NCBI GenBank assembly: GCA_963836695.1
Contig: CAWIKX010000007.1
Coordinates: 124,001-188,000 of the forward strand
From: Roseiarcus sp963836695
Lineage (GTDB): Bacteria; Pseudomonadota; Alphaproteobacteria; Rhizobiales; Beijerinckiaceae
Direction of reading: 5' to 3'
DNA: 64,000 nt
A program made the translations under genes and the position numbers. Under the pieces are notes generated by a model. The model was not told the DNA's origin, did not search any database, and saw nothing but the letters and a program-made list of their open reading frames with translations. Below, one piece after another: positions 9,231-19,272 of this stretch; position 1 is the stretch's first letter, and each line of letters starts with the position of its first letter.

Positions 9231-9699
9231 CAGAGCCCGGACAATCTGGGCGCCTCACTGACACGAGCCCCGGATCGAGCGGCGATCGGGGCGTAGTCGG
9301 CCGGTCAATTTCGGCCCGCGAACGTGTACACACATGCTCGATTTCGAACCAAACGCCAGTCGTTTCTTCGCTATCGGCCACACCGATTAGGGCACATCCG
9401 AGGACGGCGAATAAAGGCGGAGACCAGGAGCCTTTCAGGCGCACCGCTCCGGGACAAACTGGGATGCTCCCGCGGATCGCGCCCTTCCCATGACAAGCTG
9501 TTCGAGGACGCTATCGTAGCCCCGATAATGGAAGCTTATCGGACACGCCCACCCCACGACAAGCAGGGCGGATTCCTTGCCACAAAACGTGACAAAGCGC
9601 CGCACAAGATTCATTATGCCACCGTGATTCGCGCCAATCCCGAGCTGCTGGACGACCGCGCTCCAGACAATCTGGACCGCGTCTGTGCGCCGCGCCGGC
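9231..9699. other. gene-poor stretch between mobile-element remnants
   Basis: No supported gene, RNA or regulatory site is seen here. A frame on the plus strand stays open through the region into the DUF1403 fragment, but its translation before about 9700 has no recognisable domain. Confidence 0.35.
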
Positions 9700-10133
9700 A
9701 GCCTGTACCCGCGAAGCGGATCTTGGCGAAAGCCCCGGAGAACCAAGCCTTTTCAGCACCTTCGCCGATCCCGGCCTGGGCGCGGGCGAGCGGAAGAGCA
9801 GGGCAGGGCGATCCGCTGTTTTCAGCCGGCGCCGCGCTCGCTTTTCTCGACGCGGCCCTGCGCACCGACCCGCCCGCCGCCGGCGCGCTCCGCTCTCGCC
9901 TTGCGCTGAAGAGCGCCGCGGCTTGCGCAAAAATCCTGCGCCTCAACACCGACGAAGTCGCGCTGCTTGACCTCCGCTTCGCCGTGGGCCACCCGCTCGG
10001 GCCCGCGGCCACCCTCTTGTCGCTCTGGCGCGATAGCGCCGACCGGCCGCCCAGCCTCGACCCAGCCCGGATCTTTGACGCGGCGGCGTGGCTCGACCTC
10101 GCTCTCCCCGACGCGAACGGCCTCGTATTGAGC
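9700..10133 (+). pseudogene. DUF1403 family protein, N-terminal fragment
   Basis: The translation from about 9765 (PIPAWARASG, then FSAGAALAFLDAALRTDPP, RLALKSAAACAKILRLN and LRFAVGHPLGPAA) matches my recollection of DUF1403, a family of unknown function of roughly 300 residues. Only the first ~125 conserved residues are present. After 'LDLALPDANGL' (about 10133) the frame runs into the antisense strand of a GntR gene and loses similarity. The upstream start is uncertain. It is a truncated gene whose 3' half was lost in the rearrangement that joined it to the GntR fragment. Confidence 0.55.
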
Positions 10134-10499
10134 CTAAAGGCTTGCCCGGTCCATCTTCCAAACGAGATCCTGTGCTTTCAGGATCATTTCCGCAGTGAAG
10201 CGGGGGAAGGCAAAACGCACGGCCAGACGTTCGAGGGCGGCTCGGATGGCGAAGATCTCTGTGACATCATCGGCGCTGAGCTGAGTGACGATCACCGTTC
10301 TGTTCGGAAGTATGGTTGCCAAGCCCTCCGCATGGAGACGCTTGATGGCGTCGCGCACCGGCATTCGGCTCATGCTCAGGATTTCGGCGAAATACTCCTG
10401 CCGAATCGAAACGCCTCCCGCCAGGCGGCCGCTGATAATCTCGTTTCTGAGATGTCGATATGCGACCACTTCGGAGTTCATCTCCGCAGCTCCCCGCAA
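10134..10499 (-). pseudogene. GntR/FadR-type regulator, 3'-truncated
   Basis: 121 residues remain. They contain a complete GntR winged helix-turn-helix (YRHLRNEIISGRL, then SIRQEYFAEILSMSRMPVR and AIKRLHAEGLATILPNR) and the first two helices of an FCD effector domain (DVTEIFAIRAALERLAVRF). Full proteins of this type have about 210-230 residues, so half of the ligand domain, including most metal-binding histidines, is missing. The stop at 10134-10136 falls at the junction with the truncated DUF1403 gene, which is convergent. The DNA-binding part could still be made, but the protein is probably not functional. Confidence 0.7.
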
Positions 10500-10590
10500 T
10501 TCCTGTATACGAGTTCAAGGCGACAGGTTTGTCAATAGCGCGCTACTTTGCGTATCAATTCCGGCACAAAGACCAAAGGCTCGAAGCCTT

Positions 10591-10854
10591 TTAGCCCGAT
10601 ACATGTATACAAGATGCGGTCATTGCTTCGCGACGCATTCGCCTCAGCGCCTCCCGGCTTGCCAGAGGGGGCACTATCGCTGCGCGCGTGGCGGCATCAT
10701 GCCATTCGGCTGTTGTCTCGGCGTGGAGGGCAAGCTTGTGCAGCACGAGGCTGAGCAGATGGCTATCCGCGAAATGGTCGCCTTGCGGGCTGAAGGGAAA
10801 GTGCGCTGCGAGCCATTGCAGAGGCCGCGCAGCCGGAGCGTCAAGATCAGTCAC
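10591..10854 (-). CDS. hypothetical protein
   Basis: An 87-residue frame with helical, protein-like composition (LQWLAAHFPFSPQGDHFAD, LSLVLHKLALHAETTAEW, ASREALRRMRREA). No known domain is recognised. Its start overlaps the stop of the next upstream frame in an ATGA arrangement, which suggests translational coupling and supports both being real. It may be an accessory gene of the decayed mobile region or part of a broken larger gene. Confidence 0.4.
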   Translation of the reverse strand: MTDLDAPAARPLQWLAAHFPFSPQGDHFADSHLLSLVLHKLALHAETTAEWHDAATRAAIVPPLASREALRRMRREAMTASCIHVSG

Positions 10855-11099
10855 GAGGGCGTGAAAGGCGTAACAAGAGCAACCAGGTTGACCACAAGTG
10901 CGACCTCAGGCGTGACCCGAGGCGCGACGATGTCATCGCCGCCAAGAACGCTCACGGCTCCCCAGTGCGTGGAGAGCCGCCGGGAGCCGCAGGTCCGCGC
11001 GACCAGGTCGGACGGGACCCCCTCATCATCGCGGGCCAGGAAGATGATGGCGTCCTCTTCGTCTTCGCCGTCGTCCTCGACGAAGTCGAAACGGGTCAT
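10851..11099 (-). CDS. hypothetical acidic protein
   Basis: An 82-residue frame with an acidic N-terminus (FDFVEDDGEDEEDAIIFLA) followed by a more ordinary sequence with a hydrophobic tail. It overlaps the following gene by four bases and overlaps the 3' end of the signal-peptide frame at 11026-11262 in another phase. I do not recognise it. The overlap raises the possibility that 11262-10851 was one gene split by a frameshift. Confidence 0.35.
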   Translation of the reverse strand: MTRFDFVEDDGEDEEDAIIFLARDDEGVPSDLVARTCGSRRLSTHWGAVSVLGGDDIVAPRVTPEVALVVNLVALVTPFTPS

Positions 11100-11262
11100 C
11101 GCAGTGGGCCGACACCCGCGTGCGGCGGAGCGTCTCTGGGTAGATGAGAGCAGCCGGGGAAACTCCCTGGCTGTCAGACGGTTGGGATTGGGCTAACGCT
11201 GGCGATGCGAAGGCGATGACCACACCAAGGGCGACCCTTTCGAACACTTTCTTCCTGCACAT
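11026..11262 (-). CDS. small protein with signal peptide
   Basis: A 78-residue frame beginning with a clear Sec signal peptide: basic start MCRKK, hydrophobic core VALGVVIAFASPA, cleavage after ALA. After about residue 50 the sequence becomes a run of arginines, typical of an out-of-frame reading, so the mature part is short or frameshifted. It begins 15 bases after the stop of the SGNH hydrolase gene and may be co-transcribed with it. Confidence 0.35.
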   Translation of the reverse strand: MCRKKVFERVALGVVIAFASPALAQSQPSDSQGVSPAALIYPETLRRTRVSAHCDDPFRLRRGRRRRRRGRHHLPGPR

Positions 11263-11276
11263 GAAGCCCCCCGAAA

Positions 11277-13565
11277 TCAGCGACTGCAGCCGATGCGCTG
11301 ACAGAGTTCCACAGTCGCCTCGTTCGCGATCATCGCGTGACCTTCCGCCGTAGGATGGAATGCGCCGCCGGTGGCTCGACCGGAGAGATCGAGGACCCCG
11401 AAGGGGCTTTGGTCTAGATAGTGCTGCGGTCGCTGATTAATGGCGAGAAAGACGTCGTTCATCGTTCGGAAAAGCCGCGTGCGGGTGCGGTAGGGTTCGA
11501 ACTTATTTGGCGAGAACGGTAGGAATTCCGAGGGATCGCCTGCGCAGCCGCCGGCTTCCGCACGCGGCACATGCATCGACTCGGGGCTTATGGCGCAATG
11601 CAAGTTGGCGAAGTCCTTCGCCGTGAAGCATGCCTCGCTTGCCGGAGGATGGCTTTGCGCGTCGGCCGTGGCACAGACCCCACGCCTCGCGTAGTCGGAC
11701 GTGTAGGAGTTGACGACGTCGAAGGCCGGAGGCTTGAAAGCGAAGGCCACGAGGCTCTCATTCAACTTCACCCGCGCCTGCTCGACGTCTCGTTCGACCT
11801 GATCGCTTTCAGGATATCGCGCCAGCACGCCGCCGAGCGCGACCGAACCTCCGCAATGCGCCTCCAGAAACGACGGCAAGGTCCCGATCGTCAGACCCGC
11901 ATTACCTTGTGGGCAGAAAACGCCCATTTCATTCTCGAGCGCCGGCGGATAGACGGCGACAATCACATGCGACGGGTCGATCCCGAAATCAGGCAACATG
12001 TACTGATCAAGAACTGCCCGCAGAAGCCCGTACCGGTTCTCGAGCCTGGCGAAAAGGTCCCGCGTCGAGGCGCACCGCGCAGTCCCATCGAAGCAGGGCG
12101 TAATCGCGCTGGCAGCAGCGCGCAGGAGCGGATCCTGCAAGATGATGCCCGCCGCCCAGCTCGCGAAACCGACGTCGTTGATGCCGATGTCGATCAGCAG
12201 CGCGTCGGCGGAGCGTTTGAAGATATTTTTGGGTCCGCAGCGCATGACGGCGCGCCGCAGCGCGGGTCCGGCGGCGGCATAGAAGCCGTGCCCGGACTCT
12301 TGCTGCAAGCTGGGAGAATCGGTTCGACCGCACCAAGGCGCGCCCGAGGCGCAATAGGAACGAAATGCGTCTGGCTGGCAGATTTCCTGATACGCCAGTC
12401 CGACCTCTGAGCGACTACCGACTATGCCCTTATCAGTCGCAGCGCTCCACTCGACGCCATTGTAGCCATAGAGGACGCCCTCCATGATTGTCGCGCCCGA
12501 ACACCCATATGGTAGAATGGTGAAGGACTGATGGGAGTCACTCAGCGCTGCGTCGAGCGCAGTTCGGATCTGCCAGGAGTAAACCGAGCGATGGCACCAC
12601 CGGTCGGTCCATTGGGCGCGTGTATCCTTCGTGACAAGCGACACCGGGTCAGAGTCGCGAGCGGGAAGGTTGCCGCCCGACCAAGGCTTGCCGGAAAACA
12701 GAGCGAGGCGCTCTGGATTGCCTTCGCCGGAGGTGAAGGAATCGCCAAAGCCGATCACCAGACGATCCCGTGGCGTAACCGTTACACTCGTCTGTGATGC
12801 GTCCGGTGACGTCCGGGTGACCGTCGCCTGACCAGCGACGGCCTTAGCCTCGGCCGGAACTGAGGGAACGACGATGCGGACCTCGCGGCAATCGCCGGCG
12901 ACCGTTGTCGTTCCCGTCTGAAGCGCACGCTGTGTCTCGTCGACGAACTTCCTCGGATCAGCCTCGGCGAACACGGCGCCAGCAAAACTCCATTGACATG
13001 ATTGCCCCGCCGCGGCGTCGGGATCAAGTACGCGGACAATCCATCCCGGCGGGCGGACGTAATCGCCCCATACGGCGCAGCCGCTGTGCAACCTCTGAAC
13101 TGGATTCCAGCACGTCTCCGTCGATCCCGTCAGGCTGGCCTCGTGTGGGCGTGCTGCTGAACGTTCGCGCACAAGGAGACTGGCCCAACCGCGTCGGTCG
13201 AGTTCCTGCTCAGGGACGGGTGCGGACCTTCCCTCCTGCACTCTTAATTGTTCGACAAGCTGATAGGGGGTGGCGCTATCATCGCGTGGCCAATCGATCG
13301 GCCATCTCTTTCGCAGATCGCCAAGCTCGCCAAGCTTCGTCTTCCAGAAGCCCCCGCCGTTCATGAGATTTTCAAGTTGTTCGGGTGTCGGCGTCGCGCC
13401 CTTTTGCGCGATATAGAGGTCGCGCGCGACCCTCTGTACCGCCATGTCGGACGGATAGAGAAAATAGCGGAAATTGCGCTCGATCTCCCAGTCGAGGGCG
13501 AAGGCCGAATGCGGCGCGAACAAACCAACGATGAATGCGATTAAAAGAAATCGATGCGCAATCAT
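11277..13565 (-). CDS. secreted SGNH/GDSL-type hydrolase
   Basis: A 762-residue exported protein. Residues 1-23 form a signal peptide ending at SAFA. The first ~260 residues have no domain I recognise. Around residue 275 comes GFGDSFTSGEGNPER, the SGNH block I with the nucleophile Ser and a conserved acidic and Asn/Arg surround. The block V Asp/His pair is FHPTAEGHAMIA near residue 738. A NDVGF segment in the middle matches block III (GxND). The many cysteines fit a periplasmic or extracellular location with disulfides. The family includes esterases, lipases and carbohydrate esterases; the substrate cannot be told. It is longer than usual because of the N-terminal extension and insertions. 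Confidence 0.7.
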   Translation of the reverse strand: MIAHRFLLIAFIVGLFAPHSAFALDWEIERNFRYFLYPSDMAVQRVARDLYIAQKGATPTPEQLENLMNGGGFWKTKLGELGDLRKRWPIDWPRDDSATPYQLVEQLRVQEGRSAPVPEQELDRRGWASLLVRERSAARPHEASLTGSTETCWNPVQRLHSGCAVWGDYVRPPGWIVRVLDPDAAAGQSCQWSFAGAVFAEADPRKFVDETQRALQTGTTTVAGDCREVRIVVPSVPAEAKAVAGQATVTRTSPDASQTSVTVTPRDRLVIGFGDSFTSGEGNPERLALFSGKPWSGGNLPARDSDPVSLVTKDTRAQWTDRWCHRSVYSWQIRTALDAALSDSHQSFTILPYGCSGATIMEGVLYGYNGVEWSAATDKGIVGSRSEVGLAYQEICQPDAFRSYCASGAPWCGRTDSPSLQQESGHGFYAAAGPALRRAVMRCGPKNIFKRSADALLIDIGINDVGFASWAAGIILQDPLLRAAASAITPCFDGTARCASTRDLFARLENRYGLLRAVLDQYMLPDFGIDPSHVIVAVYPPALENEMGVFCPQGNAGLTIGTLPSFLEAHCGGSVALGGVLARYPESDQVERDVEQARVKLNESLVAFAFKPPAFDVVNSYTSDYARRGVCATADAQSHPPASEACFTAKDFANLHCAISPESMHVPRAEAGGCAGDPSEFLPFSPNKFEPYRTRTRLFRTMNDVFLAINQRPQHYLDQSPFGVLDLSGRATGGAFHPTAEGHAMIANEATVELCQRIGCSR

Positions 13566-13956
13566 AAATCAACTCCAGCCGTGCCAAAGCTGAATGGCTT
13601 AACGCCCCGGGAAACAGATCGCAAAACGACCTAAACCGTAAGCGCGCGAAATAAGCCTAGCTGTGCGTGAGATCACATAGCGCGCATCTTGACCAGCCCA
13701 TTCGGTGCTCAGCGGTCCCAACCAGCTTGGCGTCGCCTACAATGATCCCGTCATCGAGGCGATCCTGACGCATTGTGGACCGGTCATCGGCTGGCGTTGT
13801 TGATGCCCATTGCGCTTGACGAGATGACGCGTGCTCGCGGCGCTCCAAAAAAAACCACCGGCTGACGTTTGCCCTGTTACAAGCAGGCAGGGCCAGTTTC
13901 TGATAGCCGGCCACCTCTTGATTTTTCGCTTCGTCCTCGACAGGTCGAAGGGTCCA
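13566..13956. other. intergenic region, nothing recognised
   Basis: This stretch separates the divergent SGNH hydrolase and DoxX-like genes, so both promoters should lie here. I see no clear operator, terminator or RNA gene. Frames in it on both strands have shadow-like composition. Confidence 0.4.
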
Positions 13957-14388
13957 ATGAAGCGAGCCCATCTTTTGAGCAACGACCGAGTAAGACATTG
14001 GATGCGGTGGGCAATGGCGATTTTTTATTTCGTTGCTGGCGTCGTCCACCTGCGACGCCCCGACGCGTTTCTGCCCATAATGCCGGACTGGGTTCCGGTG
14101 CCTCGTGAGGTCATTCTTTTCACCGGCGCGTGCGAAATCGTGGGTGGGCTCGCGCTGCTGAGACGTTCGCTTCGATGGTGGGCGGGTGTTATGCTTGCCC
14201 TGTACGCAGTTTGCGTTTTTCCAGCGAACATCAAACACGCTGTAGACAACATTCAGCTATCGCAGTTGCCGACAAGCTGGTGGTACCATGCGCCGCGCTT
14301 GGCCCTTCAGCCGGCCATCATCTGGTGGGCGCTGTCCTGTGGCCAGGTCGTCAGTTGGCCGTTCGGCCGCCACCCGCCACCGATCTAG
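13957..14388 (+). CDS. DoxX-like inner-membrane protein
   Basis: The start is taken at 13957, which has a purine-rich GAAGGG upstream. The product has about 143 residues. Four hydrophobic segments are visible: MRWAMAIFYFVAGVVHL, ILFTGACEIVGGLALL, WWAGVMLALYAVCVF, and LQPAIIWWALSCG. The motif 'F.AG..H…PD.F..I.P..VP' and the 'G..E..GG..L' helix are typical of the DoxX/DoxD-like superfamily of small four-helix membrane proteins. Many members have no assigned function. It precedes the alpha/beta hydrolase in the same orientation with a 150-base gap. Confidence 0.65.
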   Translation: MKRAHLLSNDRVRHWMRWAMAIFYFVAGVVHLRRPDAFLPIMPDWVPVPREVILFTGACEIVGGLALLRRSLRWWAGVMLALYAVCVFPANIKHAVDNIQLSQLPTSWWYHAPRLALQPAIIWWALSCGQVVSWPFGRHPPPI

Positions 14389-14538
14389 CGACACGAGTAG
14401 CGACGGTAGAGAACAAAAAAATTGCCGGCGTGCTTGTCGGTTCGAGAGGCCAAGTCCAGACATTGCGCGACGCACTCACTTCCTCGTAGCGTTTGCTACT
14501 GCGAGAGAGGCGCTTCTCGCTTCAGGGAGTACAACGAC

Positions 14539-15360
14539 ATGCCTACCGTGACGACCAACGACGGCACCGAGATTTTCTACAAAGACTGGGGAAAGGGTCA
14601 GCCCCTGTTCTTCCATCACGGGTGGCCGCTGTCGGCCGACGACTGGGACACCCAGATGATGTTTTTCCGCGATCACGGCTATCGCGTGATCGCCCACGAC
14701 CGGCGCGGCCACGGCCGCTCGACCCAGACGGCGGAGGGCCATGACATGGACACCTACGCCGATGACGCCGCTGAGGTGGTCAAGAAACTTGGCCTCAAGA
14801 ATTCCGTCCATATCGGGCATTCGACGGGAGGGGGTGAGGTGGCGCGCTATGTGGCGCGGCATGGCAAGGGCGAGGTCGCCAAAGCGGTCCTCATCAGCGC
14901 CATTCCTCCGACCTTCATGAAGTCCGCACGCAACCCTGACGGTGTCCCGAAGGAAGTTGTCGATGGCATCCGCGACGGCACGGCGAATCATCGTTCCCAG
15001 TTCTACAAAGACATCACGATGCCGTTCTACGGTTTCAACCGTCCTGGCGCTAAAGTATCCGAGGGGATACGGGAGAACTGGTGGCGGCAAGGCATGATGG
15101 GCTCAATCATGGCCCAGTACGAATGCATCAGGGTTCTGTCCGAAACCGAATTCTACGATGATCTCGATGTGATCGACGTTCCGGTGCTGGTGATGCATGG
15201 CGAAGACGATCAGATCTGCCCGTTCCCGACGACGGGAGCGCGGTCCGTCAAGCTCCTCAAACATGGGACACTGAAGTCCTACCCCGGGCTGCCTCATGGA
15301 ATGCCGACCACGCATGCAGAAACGATCAACGCCGATCTGCTAGCGTTCATCAAGGCGTGA
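14539..15360 (+). CDS. alpha/beta hydrolase, non-haem chloroperoxidase/arylesterase type
   Basis: 273 residues, the standard length of this family. The oxyanion-hole segment HHGWPLS is near residue 27. The nucleophile elbow GHSTGGG puts Ser at 95. The acid is the Asp in MHGEDDQICP (223/224) and His253 lies in LPHGMP. The sequence HDRRGHGRS and the GHSTGGGEVARY stretch are characteristic of the cofactor-free chloroperoxidase/esterase group. In vivo these are mostly esterases with incidental perhydrolase activity. The start at 14539 is preceded by AGGGAG. Confidence 0.85.
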   Translation: MPTVTTNDGTEIFYKDWGKGQPLFFHHGWPLSADDWDTQMMFFRDHGYRVIAHDRRGHGRSTQTAEGHDMDTYADDAAEVVKKLGLKNSVHIGHSTGGGEVARYVARHGKGEVAKAVLISAIPPTFMKSARNPDGVPKEVVDGIRDGTANHRSQFYKDITMPFYGFNRPGAKVSEGIRENWWRQGMMGSIMAQYECIRVLSETEFYDDLDVIDVPVLVMHGEDDQICPFPTTGARSVKLLKHGTLKSYPGLPHGMPTTHAETINADLLAFIKA

Positions 15361-18300
15361 CTAGGCCGGTCCAACTCGGGGAAGCCGTGAGACGCACTTG
15401 GTTACGCCGTTCTTTCGACTTCCGCCGCATCTCAGACCCGATCGTAGCGGTTGCCTTCTTCCGGATTCAGTGGAAGTTTTAATGATGTCGATGTGCAAGT
15501 CCGGAACATAGATGTCACGTGTGCGCAAACCCTTCGGCGGGTGCTCGCGCGGATCGGGGCCGCCGCCAGCGTGTGTGACCTGATCGCCGCGTCCATGCGA
15601 TAGCGGGAAAGCCTCGTCGCGGCTGCCGACGGTCGCTAGCTCGGCTGAAAGGTCAACGAGCCGATGCGCGACGAGGTGGACCACCTCGCCCTCCCGCTGA
15701 ATGCTGCCGCGCACTGCGATCATGCTAGCGCCCATCACGACGCGGCGGAATTTCTCAAACACCTGCGGCCAGACCACCAGATTGGCGATCCCGGTCTCGT
15801 CCTCCAGGGTGATGAACATCACCCCTTTGGCGCTGCCGGGCCGTTGCCGGACGAGGACGAGGCCCGCCGCCTCTAGCCAACGCCCGTCTCGGGCATCCAT
15901 GGCCTGGGTGCAGGTGACAATACGGCGCGCGGTAAGATCGCCACGTAGGAACGCAACGGGATGCCGGCGAAGCGTCAGACCCACGTGGCCGTAGTCCTCC
16001 ACGACTTCACTGCCTGCGGTCATCGGGCGCAGCGCGATTATGGGTTCTTCAATCTCAGCTGCAGGCTCATCCTCGGGTGCAGCGGCGGCTGCGAAAAGAG
16101 GGAGGGGTTCGTCTCTCAACGCCTTGATCGCCCAAAGCGCTTCGCGCCGGACAAGACCCAGCGCGGGTAGGAAAGCGTCGGCCTCGGCAAGCTGAACAAG
16201 TGAGGCAGACGGCACGCCAGCGCGCCGCCAAAGATCATCGACGGACAGAAACGGCCGCTTGGCCCTGGAGGCGACGATGGTTGCGGCATGGGCGTTGACG
16301 AGGCCCTTCACCATGCGCATGCCGAGCCTCACAGCAAAACGACCCTCATCGTCGGTCGGCTCTAGCGCACTGTCCCATCGCGACGCGTTGGCGCAAATCG
16401 GGCGAATCTCGACGCCATGCGCCTGGGCGTCGCGGACGATCTGCGCGGGCGCGTAAAAGCCCATCGGCTGGGAATTGAGCAGCGCCGCGCAGAAGACATC
16501 GGGATGCCAGCATTTCACCCAGGATGACGCATAGGCGATCAGAGCAAAGGACGCTGCGTGAGATTCAGGGAATCCATAGCTGCCAAAGCCTTCGAGCTGT
16601 TTGAAGGTCTGCGCCGCGAACTTCGGCTCATAACCATTGGCGACCATGCCCGCGATGAGCTTGTCGCGGAATGCAGAGACGCCACCGGTGAACTTGAAAG
16701 TCGCCATGCTCTTCCGAAGCTGGTCGGCCTCGCCGGGTGTGAAGCCTGCGCAGACAATGGCGACGCGCATGGCTTGCTCCTGAAACAGCGGCACGCCCAG
16801 CGTCTTGCCAAGAACCTGCTCCAGCTCAGGCTTCGGGTATACGACCGGCTCAAGCCCTTCGCGCCGGCGCAGATAGGGATGCACCATATCGCCCTGAATC
16901 GGGCCTGGCCGTACGATCGCGACCTGGACCACTAGGTCGTAAAAGGTTCGGAGTTTGATGCGCGGCAGCATCGACATCTGCGCTCGGCTCTCGATCTGAA
17001 ACGTGCCGAGGGTGTCGGCTTTGCGGATCATCGCGTAGGTGCGCGGGTCTTCCGCCGGGATCGTCGCCAGATCGAGATTGACGCCCTTGTGCTCGGCCAG
17101 GAAGTCGAAAGCCTTCTTCATGCAGGTCAGCATCCCCAAGGCGAGGACGTCGACCTTCATGAACTTGAGCGCATCGATGTCGTCCTTGTCCCATTCGATC
17201 ACCTGCCGGTCGATCATGGCGGCGGGCTCGATCGGCACAAGGTCGTCGAGCCTGTCGTGGGTCAGAACGAAGCCGCCGGGGTGTTGGCTGAGATGGCGCG
17301 GCGCTCCCATCAGCTCACGAGCAAGGTCGAGGGCCAGGCGCAAGCGTCGGTCAGAAAGGTTGAGGTTCAGCGCCTCGACATGCTTGCCCTCGACGCCGTC
17401 TTCCGACCATCCCCAGACCTGGGAAGACAGCATCTTGATGAGGTCCTCGGTGAGCCCGAGCGCCTTGCCGACGTCGCGGATCGCGCCCTTGGTGCGATAG
17501 CGAATCACGGTCGAGCAGCGGGCGGCGTGGTCGCGACCGTATTGATCGAAGATCCACTGCATGACGATTTCGCGTCGTTCATGTTCAAAATCAACGTCGA
17601 TGTCAGGCGGCTCGTGACGCTCCTCCGAGACGAAGCGCTCGAACAACAGGTCGTTTCGTGCTGGATTGATCGAGGTGATGCCCAGGACGTAGCAGACAGC
17701 GCTATTCGCGGCGCTGCCGCGGCCCTGGCAAAGAATGTCCCTCGACCGCGCAAAGCGCACGATCGCATGGACAGTCAGGAAGTACGGCGCGTAGCGCAGC
17801 TTCTCGATAAGATCGAGTTCGTGGCGAAGCGTCCGGACCACATCGTCAGGAAGCCCCTCGGGATACCGCCAGGCTGCGCCTTCCCAGGTCAGCTTCTCTA
17901 GCGTCTGTTGCGGGCTGAGCGAGGGGTCGGCGCGCTCCTCGGGATATTGGTACGCCAACTCGTCGAGCGAGAAGCGGCAGCGATCGACGATCTCCACCGT
18001 GCGGGCCAGCGCCTCGGGATAGCGTGCGAACAGCCGATGCATCTCCTAAGGTGATTTGAGATAGCGGTGGGCATGCCGCTCGCGGCGATCACCCAGCTCG
18101 TCGATGGTGACGTTGTGGCGGATGCAGGTCACGACATCCTGAAGGATGCGTCGTCGTGGCTCAGGGAAGAGCACGTCGTTGGTGACGACGGTCGGCACGC
18201 GCATCGATGTGGCGAGGTTGGACAATCCGAACAGCCGCAGTTGGTCGTTCGGCCGCCGGCGCAAGGAGAGCGCCACATAACCGCGGTCGCCGAACGTCTC

Positions 18301-18727
18301 GCGTAGCCGCCGCAGACGCAGCCCGCAGTCCTCGTCCGCCTCGTTCGGCGCGAGCACCGCGATCAAGCCTTCGCCATAGGCGACCAGATCAGTCCAGGCG
18401 AGATCGCACTTCGCCTTGCCGGCGCGCTTCTTCCCGAGCGACAGCAGCCGACATAGTCGTGCGTAAGCCGCTCGGTCAGTCGGATAGACCAGGACCAACT
18501 CGCCGTCTCTGGAGATCAAGGCGGCAACCAACGACCAGGCGCACGCCCATTGCCTTGGCGGCCTCGTGGGCCCGTACGATGCCCGCCAACGAGTTGCGAT
18601 CGACTACGGCGAGGGCTCCGATCCTCATGATGGCAGCGGCGGCGAACAGCTCCTCGCAGGACGAAGCGCCCCTCAGGAAGCTGAAATGCGAGGTCACCTG
18701 CAGCTCGGCGTAACGCAGTCCCCTCAT
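15361..18727 (-). pseudogene. dnaE2: error-prone DNA polymerase III alpha subunit DnaE2, broken
   Basis: The C-terminal 890 residues (18042-15361) are an excellent DnaE2. The polymerase PDIDVDFEHERR motif, the finger region and the OB-fold are visible. The N-terminal PHP part is split. From 18727 the frame reads RYAELQVTSHFSFLRGASS and then leaves the correct phase near 18510, where one extra base in the CAGAGAC stretch shifts it. It resumes as DGELVLVYPTD to a TAG at 18046-18048, after which the same frame continues EMHRLFARYPEA. The extreme C-terminus runs past the usual DLHIDTIK ending. DnaE2 does translesion synthesis in the SOS-induced ImuA-ImuB-DnaE2 mutasome. The start overlaps the imuB stop (ATGA). 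With a frameshift and an amber codon it is probably inactive. Confidence 0.85.
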
Positions 18728-19210
18728 CCGAAGATCCCGTGCAGGAACCACCGCTGAGAGCCGGTCAGGGGATCCTCGCCGTCACCGGCGCGATACACCC
18801 AGTAGCGCTCGCCCGCATCGTCCTCGAGGCGGAAATAGTCGCGCATCGCCGTCAGCTCAGGATCGCGCTTCCACCATTCGCCGAACACGCGCTCGGGGCC
18901 GTCGGCGCGCTTCACCCGCCGGCGCACGCCGCGCCAGGTGAAGGAAGCCGGTGGGTGATCCGGCAACAGCGCCACGGTTCGATCGCTTCGGGATGGGTGA
19001 GCAGCCGCGACGGCCGTGGCCAGCGCCCAGGCCATTCCGCGCCGGTCTCGGGCGCGAGCGCGGGGATGTGGCGCACCGCGCGTTCCGGTACGTCGCTAGC
19101 CACCGGCACCGCGCGATAGAGGTTCTTCTCGCCGACCCGGTTGGCGAGAAGGTCGATCAGCCCGGAGACGTCGGGCTCTGGCTGGTCGATGAGGCTGGAC
19201 GACGCCTGCT
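18724..19210 (-). pseudogene. imuB: ImuB (inactive Y-family polymerase), C-terminal fragment
   Basis: Only the last ~160 residues remain: SGLIDLLANRVGEKNLYR, then RAVRHIPALAPETGAEWPG, RLLTHPEAIE, a frameshift near 18965, and the C-terminal block FTWRGVRRRV…PERVFGEWWK…RYWVYRAGDG…RWFLHGIFG. ImuB bridges the beta clamp, ImuA and DnaE2 in the mutagenic repair complex. The polymerase-fold N-terminal two thirds and imuA are absent, because the fragment stops exactly at the left end of the IS3-family element. The sequence on the far side of the IS is unrelated, so the missing part was deleted, not just interrupted. Confidence 0.75.
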
Positions 19211-19272
19211 TGTCAATCGGCGTCGAACTTTGACCCTCGATTGGTGTGGGCCCCTTGGGGTGAACAAGAAAA

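Noticed and set aside
11571..12410. 279-residue plus-strand frame
   Set aside because: Antisense of the SGNH hydrolase, which carries a signal peptide and catalytic blocks.
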